Part shown: positions 55,188 through 64,000 of the stretch, piece after piece
How the letters are laid out: each line of letters begins with the position of its first letter
Numbering within the stretch: position 1 is the first letter of the stretch
Notes under the pieces: generated by a model
Database searches by the model: none
Told to the model about the DNA's origin: nothing
Seen by the model: only the letters and a program-made list of their open reading frames with translations
Position numbers and translations under genes: made by a program
Assembly: GCA_035578155.1 (NCBI GenBank)
Contig: JAPWDM010000001.1
Coordinates: 172,880,395-172,944,394 of the forward strand
Source of the DNA: Brachynemurus nebulosus
Lineage: Eukaryota > Arthropoda > Insecta > Neuroptera > Myrmeleontidae
Length of the DNA stretch: 64,000 bases
Direction of reading: 5' to 3'

Positions 55188-55677
55188 CAGTGGCGTAACA
55201 AGCGGGTGGCAGGGATGGCCCCCGCCAGGGGCGCTGGAGCAGAGGGGGCGCCGCCGCGACGGTTTCGCTTAATCGTCAAAGTATAAACATTATCTGATTT
55301 TGATAAGAACATTGAAAAAATTACTCCAAAAAAATAGACTGAGATAAAATTAGAATTAACATTAATATGGCTACACTGGGTAATCTTAAATTAGGCTATA
55401 AGTTGAAAGTAAAAAGATATCTAGCATTTCTATAAGTCTAGGAAACAAAACTGGGTGCCGTTATCGCGTAATTCTATGAAGTTCGATAAATCGTGCCCAG
55501 AAGCCCAGATGGCTGTAGTTTGTGTAAAAGATAAGAAGAGACTTATGATGTGATTGTGGGTAGAGGACAGATTTTTTAAGTTATTAAGTTACTGAACCCT
55601 CTCCCTTCTTTTTATCAAACAGGGGGCGCTACCTTCAAATCTGGCCAGGGGCGTCAGTCACCACAGCTACACTACTG
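55188..55677. mobile_element. hAT-type MITE, 490 bp
   Basis: The inverted ends CAGTGGCGTAACAAGC and GCTACACTACTG have a perfect 8-bp duplication CATCTAAT (55180-55187, 55678-55685). Sub-terminal parts are GC-rich (GGGGGCGC on both sides). It is inserted in a repeat whose uninterrupted relative is at 44455-44570. Confidence 0.88.
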
Positions 55678-56397
55678 CATCTAATAGTAGGTAATAAAAG
55701 AGGGAACGAAAAAGAATAATATGTTTGTTAAAAAGGTGTCTCTTTTTTATATGATTTAAACCTAGATATTTTTCAGATATTACTGTCTCTTACTTGTAAT
55801 GTATTTTCAAATATATCTATCTGTATCATGCGCTATACTTCTATGAAATTTGGGCAGAACGTTGGATGTTCCAAATTCTTGGATTAGCTGTTCAACCAGA
55901 CACGTTTGATACCAAAGAACATGGTTTTTTGGACATTTCTTGTCAAAGAAGGTGATCTTTTTGTCAAAATTAGTTACAATTCAAAAAGAACAGAAAAAAT
56001 TACATAAGATGGGTTTTTGAACGAATGCTCTAGGTACACTAGTTTTGGAGAAAAATTAAAAACAAATTTTCAGAAGTCAATATTTTTTCGCAATTTTTAT
56101 ATTACGTCATTGTAAGGAGCGGAAAAAATCATATAAGATAGGTTTTTGATCATTATTTTATGTAAATTAGTTTTCCAGAAAAATTAAAAAAAACTGATTT
56201 TAATTTTTTTGTACAATGTTGTTTCTGCAGCACTGCTATGTCACACGAATCTCACGTATCTCAGAAATGATAGTTTTGAGAAAACTTGATTTGAATAAAA
56301 TATCAGATGATCTTAATTATTTTAGACATTATTAAATATCTCTAAGATAATTGATTTTTATTATGCGTTATTGATTCAACGTTGCAGCATTGATTAA

Positions 56398-57178
56398 CCC
56401 TAGGTCTTCACTAGCAATTATTTATTGAAAGCAATATTGAATTGAAACATTATTGCTAATGTAGACGAGTATATTGAAAGAGTTTTCAATATTGCCTCCT
56501 AGATGGAAACAAAAATTGCTTTCCATCTCTGTAGCAATTTTTGTTTCAAGAATTTTGACGTTTCAGTATCCAAAATGGCGGAAACTGAAAAAAAAGAATA
56601 GGATCTCTTCGGTTCATGGTTAAATGTACGTGATGTACGTACATTTTACATATATACATACACATTTCATAGTAAAAACAAATATGTATATTTCCTTTTT
56701 ACCGTATCTGCCGAACACAACAACCGACAGAACATAACCAAAAAGCCAAAATAAATTTTAATTTTAATAATTAAAAAAAATAAAAATGGCAACAAAAAAA
56801 TTTAATAAAAAGGAAATTTTAAAATTAATTAACATGTATAGGGAAAAAGAAAGCCTATGGGATCTTAACAGTAAATTATATAAAAGAATTGACATAAAAA
56901 TGAGAGATTGGGAGGATCTCGCAACAGAATTTAACACAGACATTAAAATGATTAAAAATAAAGTTAAATGTCTCCGGACATTTTCGTAATTGTTCTAATA
57001 ATTCAATCTTTCTTAACTTTGTTATTTTGCTTATAATAACATTCAAGTGTTCACTGGCAGCCATTTTCAGCAAATAAAATTGAAAGCAATCAAATGCCCA
57101 AACAGAAAAAATTGAAAAGTAAATTGAACTATGTTTCAATATTGCTTTCAATAAATAATTGCTAGTGTAGACCTAGGG
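56398..57178 (+). mobile_element. TTAA-flanked element carrying a MADF ORF, 781 bp
   Basis: The inverted ends CCCTAGGTCTTCACTAGCAA and TTGCTAGTGTAGACCTAGGG extend over about 45 bp with one mismatch. TTAA precedes and follows (56394-56397, 57179-57182). CCCTAG ends at TTAA are characteristic of piggyBac. An alternative is PIF/Harbinger with a TTA target, since those elements carry MADF/Myb-like second ORFs. No DDE transposase remains. Confidence 0.8.
56786..56989 (+). CDS. MADF-domain (Adf-1-like) ORF inside a transposon
   Basis: The ORF has 67 codons from an ATG 29 bp after an in-frame stop region. Residues 8-66 follow the MADF fold pattern: ILKLINMYREKESLWD (helix 1 with the conserved LW), YKRIDIKMRDWEDLATEF (helix 2, conserved W), IKMIKNKVKCLRT (helix 3 with the K-x3-LR signature). 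MADF is a Myb/SANT-like DNA-binding domain found in Adf-1 and in the accessory ORF of PIF/Harbinger transposons. The frame stops shortly after LRT, where relatives continue with a C-terminal interaction region, so it is truncated. It may bind DNA only, or be inactive. Confidence 0.65.
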   Translation: MATKKFNKKEILKLINMYREKESLWDLNSKLYKRIDIKMRDWEDLATEFNTDIKMIKNKVKCLRTFS

Positions 57179-57182
57179 TTAA

Positions 57183-57211
57183 TGTATGTTGCTGTGAGAT
57201 AGCAACATACA
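57183..57211. repeat. Short hairpin next to the TTAA element
   Basis: TGTATGTTGCT and AGCAACATACA are separated by seven bases, immediately outside the right TTAA of the element 56398-57178. Confidence 0.6.
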
Positions 57212-57781
57212 CTGAGATATACAAAAGTATATCCACCATTTGTTTTTTTTAATTTCCGCGCGCATGTTGTAGCAATATGAAAACACTGTTGAAAAATCGT
57301 TGTGAAAAGGTTGTGAAATGATGTTTATAAATTATATTTCAAAAAAGCCGTGGTGAATAATTTTTATTTCTTATTAAATATGGTTTGTAACTTTACACGT
57401 TTTCATTTTATTCAAAAAGTAGAGTTTTCCCATAAGAGTCGGTGTTAAAATTACAAAACTTTGAAATCGTTTTTCTTAAAATTGGGGTGGTCAGTTATTT
57501 TTTCGGTAAGGGCTCGCGTTATTGGGGTTGAATTACATAAATATCTAGGGAAAATTTAAAAATACAATAGATTAATTATTATATTACTATTAACAAATTA
57601 ATTAATTTTATTGTCAATATATATATACATATACTTAAATACTTTAAACGTTGTTACGCGTAATTGTTGTATTTCAAGATACATGACATTCGTGTGACAC
57701 GGCAGAGCAGATTTATACAGGGTGTAAGAAAAATAAGTCTCGAAGTCCAGAGGGCAGACAGATCTCATTGTACTAAAGTAT

Positions 57782-57874
57782 TTATTCCCAAATGGAAACC
57801 CCCGTCTCTCACTCACTCTTTATGTATTTATATATAAGAGTCAGAGAGAGAAAGAGGTTTCCATTTGGGAATAA
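57782..57874. repeat. 93-nt hairpin, pre-miRNA-like in size
   Basis: A 19-bp perfect outer stem (TTATTCCCAAATGGAAACC with GGTTTCCATTTGGGAATAA) continues after a 4-nt mismatch into a second stem (TCTCTCACTCACTCTT against AAGAGTCAGAGAGAGA). The loop is AT-rich, about 15 nt. It could be a small MITE or a small-RNA precursor; the sequence alone does not decide. Confidence 0.6.
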
Positions 57875-58359
57875 TTACTACATTTATTATGTTTTACTTC
57901 AAAGATTTTTGATTTCCAAAAAGGGAAATTCGCTATGTTACGCAAAATGCCGTGACAGAGGTATTTATGACTTACCAGCAATGTCACCAGTATATTTAGA
58001 TCAAACTTAAAGTTTATGGATTTGTGTAATTAATAAGAAGAAAAATTTCAAGCAGACAAATTAATTATTCAATAATAAAATTTACGTAAAAATAATTAGT
58101 ACCTATGTAAATAAAATTAAAAAAAGTGTAAGTTCAATAATCCATAAAACGCTAGAGAGAACGGTACAATAGTGTAATGATACATAAATAATTAAAGATA
58201 TATACTTAGTGGCAGGGTATTATTAGAATTATGTGTATTTATGTAAATTAATAAATTATGTAAAGATTACATTCGAAGAATTAAACCATAAATGAATAAA
58301 CACATTTTATATAGGATGAATGTGTTTTATATTTCATTCATTCGTCTAATAAAGTGAAT

Positions 58360-59100
58360 TGCGCAGTATTATGTATGTATGAAATAATATTATTATGTCG
58401 TCATATGATTAAAATTACTGTTTTAGCCCATAAATTTAATATTTTATAGTATAACTATATTATTAGTAATTTATTATGATACAAGACTGGTAAGGCCCGA
58501 TTTACATTAATGCTCTGCTCTCACTCCGATATCACTACGCTCCCGATTCGATATAATCTTGTTGTGTTCATATTACAGTGCTGATATCATGCTGGTACCT
58601 ATTCGTTCTCTATTCACATTATAATACCGCTCTGGGTAGGCTCCCAGTTTGGTCTCAGTTCGATACAAACATCTCTTCATAACAACTGAAATGCAAGCGG
58701 AGTGAAGTGGAATCAAAAAAGTGTTTACACTATAGGTACAAGCTATAACAAGTCTGATATCGCTCCGATAAAATATTATCTGAGTGGTATTGATACTGGA
58801 GTGACATTGGAGCGAGAGAGAACCGTGACTGATATCGGACCGATATCAGAGCGATGATGTTGTGAATACACTCATTGTTTATTGTGTAAGAATATTTTAT
58901 CGAACCTGGAGCGGAGTGATATCGGAGTGAGAGGAGAGCGTTAATGTAAATCGGGCCTTACCAGTCTTGTATCATAATAAATTACTAATAATATAGGTAT
59001 ACTATAAAATATTCAATTTATGGGCTAAATTTAACAAAACAGTAATTTTAATCATATGACGACATAATAATATAGTTTCATACATACATAATATTGCGCA
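58360..59100. repeat. 740-bp palindromic foldback element
   Basis: Arms of about 190 bp (58360-58550, 58910-59100) are near-identical except for an 8-bp insertion (about 59028-59036) and scattered changes. Within the arms a border GGCCCGATTTACATTAA...TTAATGTAAATCGGGCC looks like the terminus of an inner MITE (58494-58957). The centre contains many CTCCGATATCA/TGATATCGGAG motifs. No ORF. Confidence 0.85.
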
Positions 59101-59429
59101 TAACCTTCTAATCATAGCGTTTACCTGCACACGTATTTGAAAGAACAATGTGCATTACAAATCCGCACGCATTTAGAGGACGGGGGAATTGAATTAGGCA
59201 CGTGTTTGGAAGAAGAGCCTAGCGTTACCAAACCGTGCGGGTTTCGAGACAACAATGCCTCCTATTGAATACGCAAACGGAAATACGCTTCCGGGACTGA
59301 AATACAAATATGCAATACACAATTCATAATAGGAAGCAAAGTGTCACTTTTAGTCCCAAGGGAGCCAACCAAGCAAGTAGAATTTATAGAACGGCATCAA
59401 TCAGTAAACGAAAATTTAACGTAAATTAA

Positions 59430-59954
59430 CTCGGGAATTCCCAGTGTCACCTCTAGGTGACAGTGATTTGTGATCTTTTTTTTACAGACAATATAACAAA
59501 TTTTAAAAATAAATGTGTTACGACTAAAATGTTAATACTTACAATTAGTAGTATTCATGGTTTTAATTTGGCAACACTGAAGTTATGTTAACGGTCAAAT
59601 TAATTCTGTTGTTTCAAACGATTTGCTGTTTTATTGCGCGTGAGTGTATCTTGTGGTATTTTCGCTTTTATAAAAATGTCTAAAAAGCAGGTACTGTTAC
59701 TATTGTTATAACAAATTATTATTTAAGAATCAAGTTTATAATGAAAGTGATTTTTTGCCGGTAATTTCATACCGTTTTACTCAGTTCATATTACAAATAA
59801 CGGCCCGTATGACCTATAATTGACACGCATTTAAAAAAAAAACTAAAGGTATTTTTTTCAATTTTTTATTTTTTATATGCTGAGTACCTAAAGATAAAAA
59901 CTAGCACAAAATAAGAATATTTTGTCGATAGATCGCGTCTTGGGAATTGCCGAG
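59430..59954. mobile_element. TTAA-flanked MITE, 525 bp
   Basis: TTAA lies on both sides (59426-59429, 59955-59958) of inverted ends CTCGGGAATTCCCA and TGGGAATTGCCGAG. The left part contains CCCAGTGTCACCTCTAGGTG. No ORF. PiggyBac-like, or Harbinger-like if the target is read as TTA. Confidence 0.7.
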
Positions 59955-61937
59955 TTAAACAGCGTTGATAGGTACTGAATTACTTATTTGAAAAAATAAA
60001 TTCAAACTTACGAATAAAGACACAGTTGTATTATATGTATATATATCGTATACAATTTGATAGATTTGTCCACAGTATACTTGATATAATATTATTTCAC
60101 ACAATTTTGTGACATGTAGATAATTTTTATAATTTTAAATTATCCGGAATTGCAAAAAAGAATATATATATACGCTACGCGACTAAGGTGTTTCTTTTGA
60201 TCCCTTGTGTAAATTGTTACCTTCTGGCCTTTATAAGTCTTCTGGCAACAAATTTCACACTCGGGATCAAAAGTCACACTTTGGTTCCTTGGTTAATAAT
60301 ATACTATTTAAGAATAAAAGGTTACTCTGGTTTGCATTTTCAAAAACTAAGTTCTGTTTTACAAAAAAGTAAATAGGTACCTAACCAAAGATATTTCAAA
60401 CAATTTTCTGATTTTAAGGTCAAGATTACACGATCGATTTATAGTTGATCGATAGTCTAATCTAAACATGAGAAGATGCAACATTTTCCTTCAAGTTATT
60501 TTTAAGATAAAAATTCTAATTGCATAAAAGAATTTTTGAAAGTATTCAAACTTTAACACTTTGTAACGTAATGTTTACTTCCGGTTATACAAATATAAAT
60601 TTTATTTATTTTTAATGTTTTTAGTAAATAATAAATTAATGCGCCCTTTTTTCGTTTTTTCTTTTAAATGTATACTTTTTCCCCGTTTTTTTGTGTGCAT
60701 GTTACCAAACAGTTCGTAGACCTTAAGGGAGATAATACTCGTATATGCATACAAACTTACATTTAATGTATTTTTTATCAGACTATCTGTTGATCAAATC
60801 GAAGAATTTGTTTTTTTATTCAATAAAATATGTGGTATGTGTTTACGTTTACAAATGTTTAGACACATAATAATCAATCACTGATACCAATTTTTGATAA
60901 TGTTCAGTTTTATTGGAATTTGTGTTTTATTGTGTATGATAAAATAATATTGTATTTTTTTGGTGATGGTTGCCGGAATTGGAATATATTTTGTTTAAAA
61001 ATGATCATTTACACAAATGATTTTTTAAGAAAATTTTTAAATATGTACATATATTCGAGTTTGGTACCTAGCTCGCCAAACTTTAAAATTTTTACGATCT
61101 GTCTTTTTCAAAGAAAAATTTACCGATTTAGAGTACCGAGTTCCTGAACCAGCCAACAAATGGTGAATTTTTGTATTTCTGTCGAAAGTAGAATTATACA
61201 GAACAAACAGAAAAAAGGATTTGTCAGTGAAATTACAAGAGTTTGTTGAATGAAACTTTAATATCAGAATTTTAAAATTAATTATCAGAAACTCACTAAA
61301 ACTCTACCAATAACAGTCTGAAATACTATCTGAAATATAGTTTATTTAGAGCAATAAAGATGTAATATCTGTGACGTCATCAAGTACATATAATCGGTTT
61401 TGACTAATATAATTGGATGAATATATACCTAACAATTATCCACAATAAGAGACAAAGAGTTGACGCTTAGAGCTAACTCTTTTCATTTTTAGTACAATTA
61501 AGGTTATAAAATTGCTTTAAAATTATATGTAATGTGAATTGTATTTCTAAATCGTGTTTGAATATTTTAATAGTAAAAATGGGTAATTTGATCAGCAAAT
61601 TTGTAGAAAGTTATTAGGGTCTTTCAAATATACCACAAACGTAAAAATTTCAGTCAAATGGTAAGACGGTTGGCAGAGCAAAAACAATGGGACATTTTTA
61701 ATTTACTGAAATAAAATATCGAAAATATCCCTCTATGATACTACCTTTTTATTCACTTCTATCAAATTCTTTAGTAATAATACATTTTTGAAAAGCATCA
61801 AATTTTTCTTTTCAACCTTGTACTTACTATTCGTACATCGTGAAATACTTTAATTATTTTTATATTGTACCTAAGTATAATTTATTTTAAATATTTGAAA
61901 AGAAATATGTAATTACATATTTGGTTTGGCGAACATA
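59955..61937. other. Non-coding DNA, nothing recognised
   Basis: AT-rich on both strands with no gene-like frame and no paired terminal repeats. The missing first tetraspanin exon (TM1) was looked for here on the minus strand and not found. Confidence 0.45.
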
Positions 61938-61939
61938 TA

Positions 61940-63593
61940 CAGCGTGAGTTTTTCGAGAGTTGCCATTTTGATTACAGCCAAACCGTTCATTTAATCGAAA
62001 AATTGTTCAAATAAGAGTTGTAGACATCGACGGGGGTAACCAATTGCTATAGTCAGGAGGTTTATAGCTCTTATGGTTTTCGAATTATGATACAAACTTA
62101 TGGTTTTTTAAATGGAAACGTATGTTTAAAAGTTTTTCAAAAATTTGTTTATGATTCAAAACTACCAGTAACACTCAAATTCTCATTGTTTTATCTCATA
62201 TTTTTGAGTAATTACGTTTTAAAAATGACACTTTTAAATTTCGTACTCAAGTACTTGTAAACGATTTTACGTAATTTAAAAAGATATTGACTCAATATGG
62301 TTGCCATTTTTGACAATGTAGTAACGAAAAATTAAACGATTATTACGTTTTTTATCGGAAATTAAAATTATTAAATAGATTAAATTATTATCATATAAAA
62401 ATGATAACTAAGTACAATAAGGAAATAAAATTTCAGTTTTAACCCCTTTAGGACTAATGACGAGCTCAGCTCGTCATACTAATTTTTAGAAAAAATTCAA
62501 CTGAAGAGTGTGGCATTGTCTTATATCGGTAACTGGAGGCTGTATAGTAAAGAGCGGTCATATTGTAAATAAATTAAGCAAAACCTACCAAACTTGCAAT
62601 TATACTTATAGCGATATTAAATTTTTTATCTAAAATATTGGAATATACGGTGGTACTAAAAGATTTAATTCATTGAAAAATAAAAAAATTATTTTTCTGA
62701 AATGTCACTGTTTGACAGATACATAGGCGTCTAAATATATTTTTGTAGCAAGTATTTTTAAAGGAAGTGAAAAGTTTTTTGTCAAAAAACTTCTTTTTAA
62801 TTTGGTTTGTAATAAAAAGAAAATACTATCGAATTTCAAACATTTTGACACTATTTGAGTACATTTATTAATAATATTTTCGTTCCCAATTAACCTCACT
62901 TTGCTACTATTAAGAAACGCTAATGTCATTATGATTTGTATTGGGAATATACATTTATTTCACCTGCCATGTGTCGTTCTATAAATAAATAAAAAATAAA
63001 TATATTTTTCAGTAAATTAATGAAATACTTCAAATTATTTTTAAATTAAGTTACTTTAAATACTAATCTTTTAAAATAATTTGATTTTATTATACAAAAA
63101 TGTTAAAAACTTGAAATAGAGCCCGACATCGATACTCCAAAATCTGAATTACTCCAAAACTATACTCCAAAAACTACCACTTGTATTACAGAGAATGATA
63201 TTAAATGAGGTTCTTTTCTTGGATGTAATAGAAATGTTAGCCGTCTGAAACTCTGTCGGTTGAAAGAGCCTCAAATACGTATGCATATTTCTACCGCCTA
63301 ACTGCCAAATTAAAGTAAAAATTCAAAAAATAAACTTGGTTAAAAAAAATTTTTTTCTTCATTTATATTTTTAATTGATGCATTAGATTAGTTTTATCGA
63401 AAAATTAACATATAGTCTTATTTAAAAATCTTTAATTTTGTATCATAACTCGAAAACCATAAGAGTTATAAAGCTCCTGACTATAGCAATCGGTTGCCCT
63501 CGTTGATATCTACAACTCTTATTTGAACAATTTTTCGATTAAATCAACGGTTTGGCTGTAATCAAAATGGCAACTCTCGAAAAACTCACGCTG
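61940..63593. mobile_element. TA-target element E, 1.65 kb with 155-bp inverted repeats
   Basis: The ends CAGCGTGAGTTTTTCGAGAG and CTCTCGAAAAACTCACGCTG lie between TA dinucleotides (61938-61939, 63594-63595). The inverted repeats run to about 62095 and from about 63440. The interior has no transposase; a 74-codon minus frame at 62705-62929 has no recognisable family. A non-autonomous Tc1/mariner-type element related to 50557-51897. Confidence 0.85.
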
Positions 63594-63595
63594 TA

Positions 63596-64000
63596 TATTT
63601 ACATTTTGTAAAATATTTTCTTAATTATATCAGACACGTTTATAAGTTAATGTAGTTAAAGAATACAAATTTTTAGACAAAATTATCGTAATAATTTGTT
63701 TGTTTTAAACAGTAACAGTAAAAGTTATCAAAATGTCAACTTTAAATAAAATTTACTACTTATTTCGTCTATTTCTGATTCATTAATGTAACTACATATC
63801 TTGAACAAATATTTAAAAGAATATAAAAAATTGCAGTATTTTAGCATATTTTTTTGTAAAAGTTAATGTAAAATTTTTCCTTCACGAGGAATACTAAAAT
63901 TCTATAATATTAATTCATAATACTCATTTGTATTAAGTTTCAAAAAGAATATTGTAGTTTTTTTCGCTTTTACCGCGAATAAAAAGTGAAAAGGACAGAT
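63596..64000. other. Right edge, nothing recognised
   Basis: AT-rich DNA with no ORF or repeat border. It could belong to the tetraspanin first intron or to its upstream region. Confidence 0.4.

Noticed and set aside
57976..58005. 30-bp minus-strand candidate exon (FDLNILVTLL) with a GTAAGT donor upstream of the TM2 exon
   Set aside because: Length and phase would fit, but the peptide does not match the segment expected before EFTQP in Tsp66E-type proteins, and no TM1 exon was found to support it.
62705..62929. 74-codon minus frame inside element E
   Set aside because: No similarity to mariner or other transposases, and the related copy at 50557-51897 shows no matching frame.
1..64000. CRISPR arrays, tRNA or rRNA genes, bacterial-type operons
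   Set aside because: No regularly spaced identical repeats with unique spacers, no cloverleaf or rRNA core sequence was seen, and gene structure is eukaryotic.

Overview
This is a very AT-rich eukaryotic nuclear window, almost certainly from an insect. Protein genes are split by spliceosomal introns, the Nup133, tetraspanin and retinol-dehydrogenase-type proteins are animal-like, and the intergenic and long-intron DNA is packed with small DNA transposons. The species cannot be fixed from the sequence.

Layout. (1) 1-150, minus: first 50 codons of a gene running off the left edge, probably a zinc-finger regulator. (2) 151-4867: repeat-rich spacer with two hAT MITEs that have perfect 8-bp target duplications. 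(3) 4868-5734, minus: intronless FKBP-like/TPR co-chaperone. (4) 7103-9351, plus: six-exon short-chain dehydrogenase of the retinol dehydrogenase 11-14 type. (5) 9441-24758, minus: complete Nup133 in 11 exons, converging on the dehydrogenase with 89 bp between the stop codons. (6) 24759-31841: no intact gene; it holds a decayed C2H2 zinc-finger gene whose 5' end resembles the left-edge gene, plus foldback repeats. (7) 31842-54957, minus: four exons of a tetraspanin (CD151/Tsp66E-like) whose first exon is not found. Its second-largest intron carries a same-strand THAP-domain gene and a 132-codon very hydrophobic ORF. (8) 54958-64000: intron or upstream DNA with hAT, TTAA-flanked and TA-flanked elements, among them a TTAA-bounded element that still carries a MADF (Adf-1-like) ORF.

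The genes look like ordinary cellular genes with no operon-like relation. The unusual biology is in the repeats. The most striking is a 1.03-kb foldback element at 39041-40069. It is built from seven copies of a 103-bp unit, four in one direction and three in the other, and each copy carries an intact three-box heat-shock element (TTCnnGAAnnTTC). Other notable items are a 1-kb near-perfect inverted repeat, a 740-bp palindrome, a SPIN/Buster-like hAT relic inside Nup133, and several datable nested insertions.

All exon borders were read by eye from splice signals, frame continuity and family similarity; none was checked with transcripts.
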